Positions 1-8,682 are shown, counted from the stretch's first letter. The stretch is DNA of 42,206 bases from Nostocales cyanobacterium Centralia_MAG_434 (GCA_021324415.1 JAJPJF010000302.1:1-42206), one strand, 5' to 3'. The notes: generated by a model from the letters alone, not told the origin. Translations and numbers: made by a program.

Positions 1-2
1 CT

Positions 3-1571
3 CTTCCTCTAACACCCAGTGGTAAAATCGACCGCCGTGCTTTACCTACACCAGATTTTAGTAGCCAATCCTCAGACCAATATATTGCACCCCGCACTCC
101 AACTGAAAAAATGCTAGCCAGGATTTGGGCTGAGTCGCTGAAAATAGAGAAGGTTAGCATTCACGACAACTTTTTTGAACTGGGTGGACACTCTCTCAAA
201 GCCACTCAAGTCATCTCTCAAGTCCGGGAAGCATTTACAATTGAGTTACCGTTGCGATCGCTGTTTGCACAACCTACCATAGCTGAACTAGCAGCAACAA
301 TTACTTCTAAAGTCGAAAACTCGGCGACAATTGTCAGCAATACACACATTGATTTAAAAACCGAAGCAGTTTTAGACCCAACCATTCAGCCGCATCTTGT
401 ACCCTTTACATATACAAAAGAACCAAAGAGTATATTTTTGACCGGAGCTAGTGGTTTTCTTGGCGCTTATTTACTTTCTGAACTCCTAAAACAAACTCAG
501 GCTGATGTCTATTGCTTGGTTCGTGCTGCTGATGAACAACACGCTAAACAGAGGCTGCAAAGCCAGATGGAATTTTTCCAAATTTGGCAGGATGCTTTCA
601 GTTCTAGGATTATCCCTGTAGTAGGGAATTTGTCCAAAAAATTACTTGGTCTTGGTGCATCCCAATTTCAAGATTTAGCCAGTCAGATTGATATCATTTA
701 TCATAATGGAGCGTGGGTAAGTTCAGTTTATTCTTACTCTACCCTCAAAGCTGCAAATGTCTTAGGCACACAGGAAATCTTGAGATTAGCCAGCGAAATT
801 AAGCGCAAACCTGTCCACTTCATTTCCACGATTGGTGTTTTTTATTCTCAGGCTTATTCTCAAGTAAAGATAATTTCTGAAGCCGATCCACTGGAATACA
901 GTCAAGATATTTACAATGGCTATGCCGCAAGTAAGTGGGTAGGAGAGAAGTTGGTGATGAGCGCGGGCGATCGCGGACTACCTATTTCTATCTACAGATG
1001 CCCCAGAATTGCAGGACACAGCCAAACAGGTATCTGCAATCCCGATGATTTTTTGTCTAAATTAATTCCTGGGTGTATTCAGTTGGGAATGATGCCAAAA
1101 TTGGGTCTTTGGGCAGAAAATCTTGTTCCAGTTGACTACGTAAGTCGTGCTGTGATTCATATATCGCAACAGCAAGAGTCTTTTGGAAAAGCTTTTCACT
1201 TGGTCAATCCTCATGCCACTCTCCTCCATGATTTGTTCAACTTAATTCAGGGTTTGGGTTATCCACTAGAAGAAGTTTCTTATCAACAGTGGCGATCGCA
1301 CCTCACGCGCAAGAATCAAGTATCTTCAAACCAGATTTTGCTATCACTTATGGCTCTGTTCCCGGAAGAAAACATGGTAATAAACAATCAAAGTCCTGAG
1401 ATCGACTTGACTAATACTCTTGCGGGATTAGCCGATACAGATATTGTTTTCCCAACTATCGAGGCAGGATTAATCAAGAAATATTTGTCCCATTTCATCT
1501 CTAGGGGGTTAGTGCCAAAAACCGCATTAAAAAATAGCCAACGATTGCTCACCCAAGGCAAAAGCATCTAA
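3..1571 (+). CDS. NRPS C-terminal part: end of A domain, carrier protein, thioester reductase (partial at 5' end)
   Basis: The reading frame is open from the window edge, so this is the 3' end of a longer gene; the ATG at 111 is internal. The first visible residues, LPLTPSGKIDRRALP, are the A10 core motif that closes an adenylation domain. A peptidyl carrier domain follows, with the phosphopantetheine serine in ELGGHSL (codon 192-194). The last ~370 residues are a thioester reductase domain of the extended SDR type: Rossmann motif TGASGFLG (residues 111-118 counting from 111), IST at 238-240, and the Tyr-x3-Lys pair in YAASK (271-275). Such domains release the peptide by NADPH reduction as an aldehyde, or as an alcohol after a second reduction. 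There is no thioesterase, so this is the final module. The substrate cannot be predicted because the A-domain core lies outside the window. Confidence 0.95.
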   Translation, partial: LPLTPSGKIDRRALPTPDFSSQSSDQYIAPRTPTEKMLARIWAESLKIEKVSIHDNFFELGGHSLKATQVISQVREAFTIELPLRSLFAQPTIAELAATITSKVENSATIVSNTHIDLKTEAVLDPTIQPHLVPFTYTKEPKSIFLTGASGFLGAYLLSELLKQTQADVYCLVRAADEQHAKQRLQSQMEFFQIWQDAFSSRIIPVVGNLSKKLLGLGASQFQDLASQIDIIYHNGAWVSSVYSYSTLKAANVLGTQEILRLASEIKRKPVHFISTIGVFYSQAYSQVKIISEADPLEYSQDIYNGYAASKWVGEKLVMSAGDRGLPISIYRCPRIAGHSQTGICNPDDFLSKLIPGCIQLGMMPKLGLWAENLVPVDYVSRAVIHISQQQESFGKAFHLVNPHATLLHDLFNLIQGLGYPLEEVSYQQWRSHLTRKNQVSSNQILLSLMALFPEENMVINNQSPEIDLTNTLAGLADTDIVFPTIEAGLIKKYLSHFISRGLVPKTALKNSQRLLTQGKSI

Positions 1572-1698
1572 ATTCTTTCAGCTTTGTAGGGTAAGGGTTA
1601 GTAATTTGGGTGGTGAAACCTTTGCCCCGTCAATATTCCAAAAATAATCAGAAAATCGCCAAACAACAAGCTCATATTTGTCTAACTAAAGTTTTCCT

Positions 1699-2712
1699 AT
1701 GTCCAACGAAATTCAAATACCATCACCGGGTCCATTTTTCTATGCAGTTAATGCTTTCCAGCATACAGAAGCAATCAAAGCTGCTATTGAACTTCAAATT
1801 TTTACGACTATTGGTCAAGGAATCGAGTCCGTGGAATCACTGGCACAAAAATGCCAAACCTCCGAGCGAGGAATGCGGATTCTATGCGATTACCTAACAA
1901 TTATTGGCTTTTTAGTAAAGGAAGACCAAGGCTATAGACTCACTCCTGATTCAGCCATGTTCCTAGACAAGAATAGCAAAAGTTACATAGGTAATGGAAT
2001 TAAGTTTTTATTGTCTCCCTTAATGACTGACGGGTTTAGGAACCTTGTTACTGCCGTCCGCCAAGGAGGAACTGTATTGTCCTCCGAAGGCGCTCTATCA
2101 CCCGATAATCCAGTATGGGTAGAATATGCTCAAGCAATGTCGCCAATTTTACTAACAGCAGCAAAATTAACTGCTCAAGTAGTGAATGGGGATTCCCAAC
2201 AAAGCAAAAAAGTACTGGATATTTCCGCAAGCCACGGTTTATTCGGTATCGCTATTGCTGAACACAACCCCAATGCCGTAATTTATGCAGTTGATTGGGC
2301 ACCTGTGTTAGAAGTGGCTAAACACAACGCACAGGTACATGGGGTTGGTGATCGCTATCATACAATTCCCGGTAGTGCCTTTGACGTAGATTATGGCAGT
2401 GATTATGACCTGGTTTTAGTGCCAAATTTCTTGCATCACTTTGACATGGAAACCTGTGAAAAGCTATTAAGAAAAGTTCATCACAGTTTGAGTGATGGTG
2501 GCAAAGTCATTGTCTTAGCACTGATTCCAAACTCCGACCGCGTTACACCACCATTTGCTAGTTTCGCTTTGCAAATGTTAGCAACAACACCAAGTGGTGA
2601 TGCCTATACCTTTACAGAATATGCACAGATGTTGAATAATGCAGGTTTCTCCGATTGCCAACTCCATTCAATACCATCTATTCAGTACCAAATAGTCAGT
2701 GCAGTTTGCTAA
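1699..2712 (+). CDS. SAM-dependent O-methyltransferase (acetylserotonin-OMT-like)
   Basis: This 337-residue protein has the two-part layout of the Methyltransferase_2 family. An N-terminal helical, winged-helix-like dimerisation region spans about 1-110 (the SLAQKCQTSERGMRILCDYL segment aligns with the usual small-molecule OMT pattern). A Rossmann SAM-binding domain follows, with motif I at about 172-183 (VLDISASHGLFG) and an acidic YAVDW at 196-200. The stretch NFLHHFD matches the region where the catalytic His of this family normally sits. It lies 127 bp after the NRPS gene on the same strand and probably methylates a hydroxyl of the NRPS product. An overlapping start at 1610 in another frame is rejected because it lacks family similarity. 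The substrate is unknown. Confidence 0.88.
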   Translation: MSNEIQIPSPGPFFYAVNAFQHTEAIKAAIELQIFTTIGQGIESVESLAQKCQTSERGMRILCDYLTIIGFLVKEDQGYRLTPDSAMFLDKNSKSYIGNGIKFLLSPLMTDGFRNLVTAVRQGGTVLSSEGALSPDNPVWVEYAQAMSPILLTAAKLTAQVVNGDSQQSKKVLDISASHGLFGIAIAEHNPNAVIYAVDWAPVLEVAKHNAQVHGVGDRYHTIPGSAFDVDYGSDYDLVLVPNFLHHFDMETCEKLLRKVHHSLSDGGKVIVLALIPNSDRVTPPFASFALQMLATTPSGDAYTFTEYAQMLNNAGFSDCQLHSIPSIQYQIVSAVC

Positions 2713-2802
2713 TCTCATACTCCCAAATCAAGGTAGCTAAAAAAAGTTAATCTTTAATACTTCACAGTCAAATCAATTTATCAATTACTTGGAAAGCATC
2801 CT

Positions 2803-3804
2803 ATGAAAGCACTATTTGAACTCACTCCACAGATGATGGCGTATCATGAAAAATTCGCCGAAACCAATAGCTTTCCGTGGGTGCCATACCTCATGTATTT
2901 TCACCCTACAAAATATCGTGGTGCGGTTTTTAATACTGACGCCAGTGGCTTTCGGTACTCCGAGCATAACGGAAAGCGCTATTCACTTTGCGAATGCAAC
3001 CGAGAAGAACCTGCAAGAATCATAGCGGGAAGTTCTACAGTATTTGGTATGGGTGCTAGTTCTGATGCTTGGACTTTACCATCGCGCTTATCTGAGAATG
3101 ATCCTCGTCCTGAGTTATGGTTAAATTTTGGTGGGAGAAGCTTCAACTCGACACAAGAATTAATGCTGTTGGTGCTTTATCGACACCTCTTACCTCCCAT
3201 CAAAGAGATCGTCCTTTTTTCAGGGTTCAATAATTTGGCACTTGCAGGTTTACCAACAAGTTTGCGTCTAGATAATGGCCCATTCTTCTACTGCAACCAG
3301 TTCTTTGAAGCATTAAATCCAAAAAAACCAGAAGGTATGAAATCCATAGCAAGATGGATATTAAAACGTCACGAAGCCGCACAAGAAACTCCCCCTTCTG
3401 TTGAGGATCAAATCAGCTATGCAGCCGAGCTAACAATCCGCCACTTACATACTTGGCGGGTTCTAGCCAAAGACCTCAACGCTAAATTAACATATATTTT
3501 ACAGCCCCTATCAACATGGGTACGGTCGAAAGGATGCAGTCAAGAAGAAGCCTTATTTGCTGAATTAGAGCAAATGGGCAGCTTCTCAGAGTTTTATGGT
3601 GACATTTTGCGTCCCGAAGTTTGCCATCAGTATGCAGAATTGCTTCGTGTTGGTGTAGAGTCCATGGGATCACAGTTCATCAATATTAGCCCAATTCTTG
3701 CTGAATCAGTTAAAATTGATCAGTGGCTATTTGTGGATCGGATTCATTTTACTGATGACGGCTACGATTTTCTCTCAAAAAAACTATTGGAGGTGCTTTT
3801 ATGA
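2803..3804 (+). CDS. SGNH/GDSL-family hydrolase (SxtL-like context)
   Basis: The four SGNH blocks can be read in this 333-residue protein: block I GSSTVFG (76-82, likely nucleophile Ser78), block II Gly in FGGRSFNS (109-116), block III GFNN (141-144) and block V DRIH (Asp312, His315). There is no signal peptide, so it is probably cytoplasmic. The family contains esterases, lipases and acyltransferases. In the saxitoxin cluster, as I recall it, a GDSL protein (SxtL) accompanies the NodU-type carbamoyltransferase SxtI and a very small protein SxtK. The same trio occurs here (hydrolase, tiny peptide, carbamoyltransferase), so a role linked to carbamoylation or product release is a reasonable inference. 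Its stop codon overlaps the start of the 27-residue peptide gene (ATGA). Confidence 0.85.
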   Translation: MKALFELTPQMMAYHEKFAETNSFPWVPYLMYFHPTKYRGAVFNTDASGFRYSEHNGKRYSLCECNREEPARIIAGSSTVFGMGASSDAWTLPSRLSENDPRPELWLNFGGRSFNSTQELMLLVLYRHLLPPIKEIVLFSGFNNLALAGLPTSLRLDNGPFFYCNQFFEALNPKKPEGMKSIARWILKRHEAAQETPPSVEDQISYAAELTIRHLHTWRVLAKDLNAKLTYILQPLSTWVRSKGCSQEEALFAELEQMGSFSEFYGDILRPEVCHQYAELLRVGVESMGSQFINISPILAESVKIDQWLFVDRIHFTDDGYDFLSKKLLEVLL

Positions 3805-3884
3805 AATTTATCAAGAAAATTTTTGGCAAAATATTCCGTCGTAAAAAGAAAAAAGAAGATTCTTCAATATATCCCATGTTCTAA
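3801..3884 (+). CDS. 27-residue polybasic peptide, translationally coupled (SxtK/DUF5989-like tail)
   Basis: A short gene supported by its position. Its ATG overlaps the hydrolase stop as ATGA, and a strong Shine-Dalgarno GGAGG sits at 3789-3793, 7 nt upstream. The peptide begins MKFIKKIFGKIFRRKKKK, an amphipathic, highly cationic stretch, followed by an acidic EDSS and the tail IYPMF. From memory, small DUF5989/SxtK proteins beside NodU-type carbamoyltransferases also start with a basic MKF-like segment and end in a hydrophobic-aromatic tail near FIYTLF. They have a transmembrane segment in between, which is missing here. It could be a shortened SxtK-like partner, a membrane-surface binding peptide or a cationic bioactive peptide. 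Function is not established. Confidence 0.7.
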   Translation: MKFIKKIFGKIFRRKKKKEDSSIYPMF

Positions 3885-3954
3885 CATTTACAGAGGCATT
3901 TAGGAGGCTTGAATATAAAACTTTACCATATCAATTCTTATTTTTGGAGAGTAT

Positions 3955-6117
3955 ATGATCTGGAGAGAAATTTATCGTCGTGTGCTTAATCCAGAAGTAT
4001 TTTTAGACCAGGAATACATTGAGGAATTAAGAAGCGACCAAATTGAAAGTTCTTCCCAAGAGCATCGTGTTGAGGACTTGACCATATCTCTTAGTTTTGT
4101 AAGACAGTGGGCAGTTGATCAGCAGCAGAAGTTTAAGAATTTATGGCAAGCCTTTGAAAGCGATCTGTCACGGCGTAGGTTCACTGAAACCTTATTGATT
4201 CAGTCAGCGCCTCTAGCTTCATCGCTGAGTTGTTGGCTGCAGGGCATGAGTGCTCCTGGGGTATTCGAGGATGAGACTCAACTAGCGCTATTGTCTTTGC
4301 TGGCGGATGATGTAGGTGTGGGTCGTCCACACGCATCTCGTGGCAGTCAATTCCATCTTCTCCTAGAGCGACATGGCCTATCTGCCTACGCCGTTAGCCC
4401 AACAGCCTTGTTTGCCAATCGTAATATTCATGATGTCATGTACGCACTGCCTGCAACTCTGTTCGCTATGAGCAGGCGCAGCGATCGCTTTCAGATTGAG
4501 ATGTGTGCAATTGATGTTGTGTTTAGAACTATTGGCATACTCCCTGGTTGGGCAATTCTCAAGCATCAGTGTGAGCAATGGATAAATTGGGATCGCCTAG
4601 ACCTGGCAATTAGTGGCGATGCTTGTCTAGTTGCTGATCCGTTGGCTAGCTCAATGCAAATAGCAAATCACTACCGGGGATTGAATGCGGCGATCGCCCA
4701 AAAATTTGATCTTGCTGTCCAGTGGATTATTCTTGCTCTCGACAAATGGAACCGTTACCTTTGGGAACTTTGCCATGCTTCGACGAGTAGCAATCAAGCA
4801 ATGGCGAAGCTAGTGCGTGATAAAGCTCGTGAAGCATCTGTATATCATAAGTCCCATTTAATAGAAGGCTGTCCTTTATCAGATTATTTCCAGAAGGCAG
4901 CAAGCGACCCTTCACCGCTCATGGCTGTTCTCTCCAAAAGTCCGTTTGTCAAGCCTGGTAACTCGAACAAGAGTGCTTTGGTAAATCAACTAATCAGTCC
5001 GCACGGGCCGATGTTTCGGGTATTTGGGCGTGACGAAGTGAAGACTATTCGAGAATGGATTGATACTTTACCAACGCAGCACCACCACAACAATGAGGAA
5101 GTAAGTGTACCCGTGGTTGAGAATGCTTCCCGAACTCTAGCAATTCAACCAGGAGATATGCGGATTGGGCGGCGGCCTGCAAACATTCGTGAAGCGTATT
5201 TTCTTTTACAAGGGCGTGCTTTAGCACCTCAGACAAAAGCTTTTGCTGTTGATTACGTAAATTGGTGGTTGAGTAATGCTAGACGTGCTGATAGTCTTCC
5301 CGGCAAATCCTTACCGAATTCGTGGCCAGATCAAGGGTTACGCAACTGGCTGTTAGAGCAACACGACCAGCATGGACAGACCTTCGAGAACAACAGAGGT
5401 AATAGCTTACCGCCAAAGACTGAAGTCATCGATTCAACCCTCCAGCTTGCACCCTTAATTTTGATTGATGGTTCCTGGCTTCAAGGTTTTACTGACATTT
5501 GCCTAGCTTCGTCCTCCTTTGGCTATTTATTGTTTGAAATCTACTGGGACGAATTAGGAAATGGTCAAATAGACCTGAATCATCCGAAAATATACCGCGA
5601 TTTACTCAATTCTATGGGTATTGACCTATCGCCTACAGGTTCTTGGGACTTTGCTCACGATATACGCATCAAGGATGACTCTTTCCGATTACCTGTTTAT
5701 TGGTTGTGTTTAGGCAAGCTGCCATTGACCTTCACACCGGAAATCTTGGGTATGAATCTAGCAATGGAACTTTCCGGCGTAGGGGATGGATACAGATTGG
5801 CTCGCCGATTTCTCAAGGAATATGGATTTAGCACACAATTCGTAGATCTACATAACGCGATCGATAATGTTGCCACAGGTCATTCCGCGTGGGCATCTGA
5901 TGCTATTGACACTTACATGACAATGGTTTCTGAGTCGGGAAATGAAAGACAGGTGGCTGTCGAATGGGAAAGAATTAAAATCGGTTATAAATCGTTGTCA
6001 TCTATTCCCTCAAGAACACAGCGTTGGATGGCTGACTTAATGATGTTAATTCAGTTCCAACGGTTAAAAACTTCGATTGTGCCAACAGATTCATTACACC
6101 ATGAACTTAGGATTTAG
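3955..6117 (+). CDS. Tandem HDO-fold protein: degenerate N-terminal domain plus intact C-terminal diiron oxidase/oxygenase domain
   Basis: This 720-residue protein belongs, by motif, to the iron-containing redox enzyme (haem-oxygenase-like diiron, HDO) family. The C-terminal domain (about 499-660) has all six expected metal ligands: Glu533 (DELGNG), His543 (NHP), Glu605 (AMEL), His633, Asp637 and His643 (HxxxDxxxxxH). The N-terminal half (about 85-245) repeats the same pattern at a constant offset of 414-418 residues: APL and WLQG at 85-87 and 94-97 match 499-501 and 508-511, and ADDVGVG matches WDELGNG. Its ligand positions are changed: Asp119, Arg129, Asp187, Ala218, Asp222 and Asp228. It therefore looks like a tandem duplication with a dead first copy. 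HDO enzymes do N-oxygenation, desaturation or C-C cleavage; the reaction here is unknown. It is preceded by GGAGAG and followed 12 bp later by the carbamoyltransferase gene. Confidence 0.8.
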   Translation: MIWREIYRRVLNPEVFLDQEYIEELRSDQIESSSQEHRVEDLTISLSFVRQWAVDQQQKFKNLWQAFESDLSRRRFTETLLIQSAPLASSLSCWLQGMSAPGVFEDETQLALLSLLADDVGVGRPHASRGSQFHLLLERHGLSAYAVSPTALFANRNIHDVMYALPATLFAMSRRSDRFQIEMCAIDVVFRTIGILPGWAILKHQCEQWINWDRLDLAISGDACLVADPLASSMQIANHYRGLNAAIAQKFDLAVQWIILALDKWNRYLWELCHASTSSNQAMAKLVRDKAREASVYHKSHLIEGCPLSDYFQKAASDPSPLMAVLSKSPFVKPGNSNKSALVNQLISPHGPMFRVFGRDEVKTIREWIDTLPTQHHHNNEEVSVPVVENASRTLAIQPGDMRIGRRPANIREAYFLLQGRALAPQTKAFAVDYVNWWLSNARRADSLPGKSLPNSWPDQGLRNWLLEQHDQHGQTFENNRGNSLPPKTEVIDSTLQLAPLILIDGSWLQGFTDICLASSSFGYLLFEIYWDELGNGQIDLNHPKIYRDLLNSMGIDLSPTGSWDFAHDIRIKDDSFRLPVYWLCLGKLPLTFTPEILGMNLAMELSGVGDGYRLARRFLKEYGFSTQFVDLHNAIDNVATGHSAWASDAIDTYMTMVSESGNERQVAVEWERIKIGYKSLSSIPSRTQRWMADLMMLIQFQRLKTSIVPTDSLHHELRI

Positions 6118-6129
6118 GAGAGTATTTAA

Positions 6130-7968
6130 ATGGCATCATGTGTTCTGGGAATATCTGCCTTTTATCATGATAGTGCAGCCGCGTTGATAAAAGACGGTTA
6201 TATTGTCGCTGCTGCACAAGAGGAGCGGTTTTCTCGTAAGAGACACGATTCATCCTTTCCAAAACAAGCAGTTCAGTATTGCCTAGATGAGGCCGACATA
6301 TCGTTGGATGATATTTCCATCGTGGCTTACTATGAGGACCCTAAAGTCAAGTTCTCGCGGGTGATGTCATCGTTTGCCAGTGCAGGGATTGGTGGACTTG
6401 GCCCATTTGTGCGGATTTTGCCAGAGTGGATTAAGTGGAAGCGTAACGTCCTTTCACGCGTGGAACAGGAACTTGCGTCTATTGGTAGGGGAACGGTTCC
6501 GAAGATAGTAGCTTCTCAACATCATCGCTCTCATGCAGCATCCGCATTCTTTCCTTCTCCCTTTGGGAGCGCAGCTGTCCTGTGTATTGATGGTGTTGGA
6601 GAGTGGCATACAACATCCATCTGGCATGGCAGAGGCAATTCTTTGGAATTTATCAACTCTGTGTCTTATCCACATTCCCTAGGCCTACTCTATTCGTCCT
6701 TCACCTACTACTGTGGTTTCAAGGTTGATTCTGGCGAATATAAACTTATGGGTTTAGCTCCCTACGGTCAGCCTATCTATACAAACAAGATACTTGATGA
6801 GTTGATCAATATCCGACCAGATGGCTCGTTTACTCTGAACTTGGAATATTTTGAATTTTTGCGCGGTGAAAGGATGGTTGGTGCCAAGTTCGAGAAACTC
6901 TTTGGCTATCCTGTGCGAACATCTGAAAGTGAATTGTTGCAGCGCCACTGCGATCTTGCAGCATCTATTCAAAAAGTGACCGAAGAAGCCGTGCTGGGAC
7001 TTGCCAAAACGGCAATTAAGCAAACCAGAGAGCGACATCTTTGTTTAGCTGGTGGAGTAGCACTGAATTGCGTAGCAAATGGAGTCTTGAGCCGTTCGGG
7101 CGAATTTAACTCAATTTGGATTCAACCAGCTGCTGGTGATGCAGGTTGTGCGCTAGGAGCCGCGTTTGATGTGGCTGTAACTCAAGCAGGCCGCAAGCAT
7201 CTCGCACGCCGAACTGACGCTATGCAAGGCGCACTTTTGGGGCCAAGCTACTCTGATGCCGAAATACGCCAATTTCTAGAAGAAAACCACTATCCCTTTG
7301 AGTACTACGAAGGAAATGCGTTGTACGAAAATGTGGCTGAACATTTGGCAAATGGTGCCGTCGTAGGATGGTTTCAAGGACGAATGGAGTTTGGTCCTAG
7401 AGCGTTAGGTTCGCGGTCCATCATTGGTGACCCACGTGACCCACAGATGCAGCGAAAAATGAACTTGAAGATTAAATTTAGAGAATCTTTTCGCCCATTT
7501 GCTCCAGTTGTCTTGCTGGAAGATGCTCCTGACTATTTTGACATTGGACAAGAAAGTCCTTATATGTTGTTTGTGTTTGACGTGGCAGACCGGATCAAGA
7601 GCGAGGCTGTGCGATCGCTTGGTAGCGCAAATAGAAGTCTTGGGAGTATTAATGAGATCAGGTCTAAGCTACCAGCAATTACACACGTTGATCTTTCTGC
7701 GCGTGTGCAAACAGTTACGGAAGAAACTAATCTCCCATTCACTCGACTTCTTCAGAATTTTAAGCTGAAAACTGGGTGTCCAGTTCTGATCAATACTTCC
7801 TTTAACGTTAGAGGCGAACCGATTGTCTGTACACCTGCACAAGCATACACCTGTTTTATGAGAACCGAGATGGATATATTAGTTCTCGGCTCATTTGTAC
7901 TCAAACGTACAAACCAACCAGTGCTGAAGGAGGACGTGGACTGGCGGACGCAAATTCCCTTGGACTAA
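6130..7968 (+). CDS. Carbamoyltransferase, NodU/CmcH/SxtI family
   Basis: This 612-residue protein has both domains of the family. The N-terminal Kae1/ASKHA-like domain starts LGISAFYHDSAAAL (6-19), then HHRSHAASAF (131-140, metal- and carbamoyl-adenylate-binding His residues) and DGVGEW (154-159), with AGGVALNC near 310. The C-terminal YrdC-like domain includes FQGRMEFGPRALGSRS and FRESFRPFAPVVL. The enzyme activates carbamoyl phosphate with ATP and transfers the carbamoyl group to a hydroxyl. Length is normal for the family. It is the last large gene of the biosynthetic block, only 12 bp after the HDO gene, so the two are very likely co-transcribed. The acceptor hydroxyl may be on the peptide, or created by the HDO or reductase step; this is inference. 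Confidence 0.93.
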   Translation: MASCVLGISAFYHDSAAALIKDGYIVAAAQEERFSRKRHDSSFPKQAVQYCLDEADISLDDISIVAYYEDPKVKFSRVMSSFASAGIGGLGPFVRILPEWIKWKRNVLSRVEQELASIGRGTVPKIVASQHHRSHAASAFFPSPFGSAAVLCIDGVGEWHTTSIWHGRGNSLEFINSVSYPHSLGLLYSSFTYYCGFKVDSGEYKLMGLAPYGQPIYTNKILDELINIRPDGSFTLNLEYFEFLRGERMVGAKFEKLFGYPVRTSESELLQRHCDLAASIQKVTEEAVLGLAKTAIKQTRERHLCLAGGVALNCVANGVLSRSGEFNSIWIQPAAGDAGCALGAAFDVAVTQAGRKHLARRTDAMQGALLGPSYSDAEIRQFLEENHYPFEYYEGNALYENVAEHLANGAVVGWFQGRMEFGPRALGSRSIIGDPRDPQMQRKMNLKIKFRESFRPFAPVVLLEDAPDYFDIGQESPYMLFVFDVADRIKSEAVRSLGSANRSLGSINEIRSKLPAITHVDLSARVQTVTEETNLPFTRLLQNFKLKTGCPVLINTSFNVRGEPIVCTPAQAYTCFMRTEMDILVLGSFVLKRTNQPVLKEDVDWRTQIPLD

Positions 7969-8213
7969 TACCATCTTCTACACTTATTCTGCCTGTGTAA
8001 ATAGGGACAAATCATTGGTGTCAACTTAAACACTAAGAACGAGAGAGGTAAACTAAGAATCTCAAATTAATATTTTTAATTATACAGAGCATCTCTAATT
8101 TATTGAATGAAATTAATCGGAGACTTTTGACCAACTAACAGAAAATACACTGTGTTTGTTTTGCTCCCAACTCGGTTAGAATTGGGACCAACAGAACTCC
8201 CAAGGAGATTTTT
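7969..8213. other. Spacer after the biosynthetic block
   Basis: An AT-rich spacer between the carbamoyltransferase stop and the small membrane-protein gene. I see no convincing terminator or consensus promoter in it. Confidence 0.5.
8202..8207 (+). promoter_or_regulatory. Shine-Dalgarno AAGGAG of the 59-residue gene
   Basis: AAGGAG lies 6 nt before the ATG at 8214. It is the main support for calling that short gene. Confidence 0.7.
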
Positions 8214-8393
8214 ATGTTGCTCAGAATATTTTCTTTTCTTATTTTTATTTGTTTTTATGTGCCGATGAGCTGGTTCCGGAATTGGTTTGGTTTTTCACGA
8301 TTTTCTCAAAAGAGTCATCACAGGATATCTGCTTGGGACATTAATATGGAAGCAATTGCTCATGAAGGCATTGCGCAGAAACTGGATCACTGA
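8214..8393 (+). CDS. 59-residue membrane-anchored small protein, unknown
   Basis: The start is supported by the Shine-Dalgarno at 8202-8207. The protein begins with a hydrophobic segment (LLRIFSFLIFICFYVPM, about 2-18) that would anchor it in the membrane. An aromatic-basic linker (SWFRNWFGFSRFSQKSHHR) and a short acidic-amphipathic tail ending HEGIAQKLDH follow. No family is recognised. It follows the natural-product block on the same strand and might be its last gene or a separate unit. It could also be a chance frame, but codon structure, RBS and the clean topology argue for a real gene. Confidence 0.5.
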   Translation: MLLRIFSFLIFICFYVPMSWFRNWFGFSRFSQKSHHRISAWDINMEAIAHEGIAQKLDH

Positions 8394-8600
8394 CAATAAT
8401 GTAACAAGTTTTGTGGACATCTAAAAAAGTGGCGATCACTCTAGGTTGAATCAATTTACCATTAACATCACAATTATCTCCACCTATTTCAACAACACGA
8501 CCAACTGGAAAGTGACCGGGAATAATCGGATAGGTTACCCCTGTAGGTGCCCACGCAGTAAATGTATATCAGTTCCACAAACTTCAGAGTATAAAGTTTC
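8388..8600 (-). pseudogene. Remnant of a zinc-dependent alcohol dehydrogenase (N-terminal part, frameshifted)
   Basis: Read on the - strand, 8600 to about 8540 encodes EVCGTDIHLLRGHLQG, then a stop. After a frame change the sequence continues GVTYPIIPGHFPVGRVVEIGG and then DVNGKLIQPRVIATF. This is the N-terminal GroES-like part of a medium-chain dehydrogenase: the catalytic-zinc Cys/Asp of CGTD and the PGHxxVGRVVEIG signature are both recognisable. No start, Rossmann domain or C-terminus is present, so it is a decayed fragment. It may have been part of the neighbouring biosynthetic cluster or carried in by a mobile element. Confidence 0.7.
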
Positions 8601-8627
8601 TATCAAACCATAACAGGAGGGAGAGAA

Positions 8628-8682
8628 CCCCTCTGTTTTAAGGAGGGGATGAAACCCGACAAGGGCAGGTTTTAACCTGTCG
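8628..8682. repeat. Pair of adjacent hairpins (possible IS end)
   Basis: CCCCTC (8628-8633) pairs with GAGGGG (8643-8648). About 10 nt later CGACA (8657-8661) pairs with TGTCG (8678-8682) around the palindromic CAGGTTTTAACCTG. Adjacent subterminal hairpins of this kind occur at IS200/IS605-type ends, and the block sits beside a dehydrogenase remnant, so a solo transposon end is possible. No transposase is present here. Confidence 0.35.

Noticed and set aside
1610-1897. 95-codon + strand frame overlapping the methyltransferase start
   Set aside because: It overlaps a clear methyltransferase in another frame and encodes no recognisable protein.
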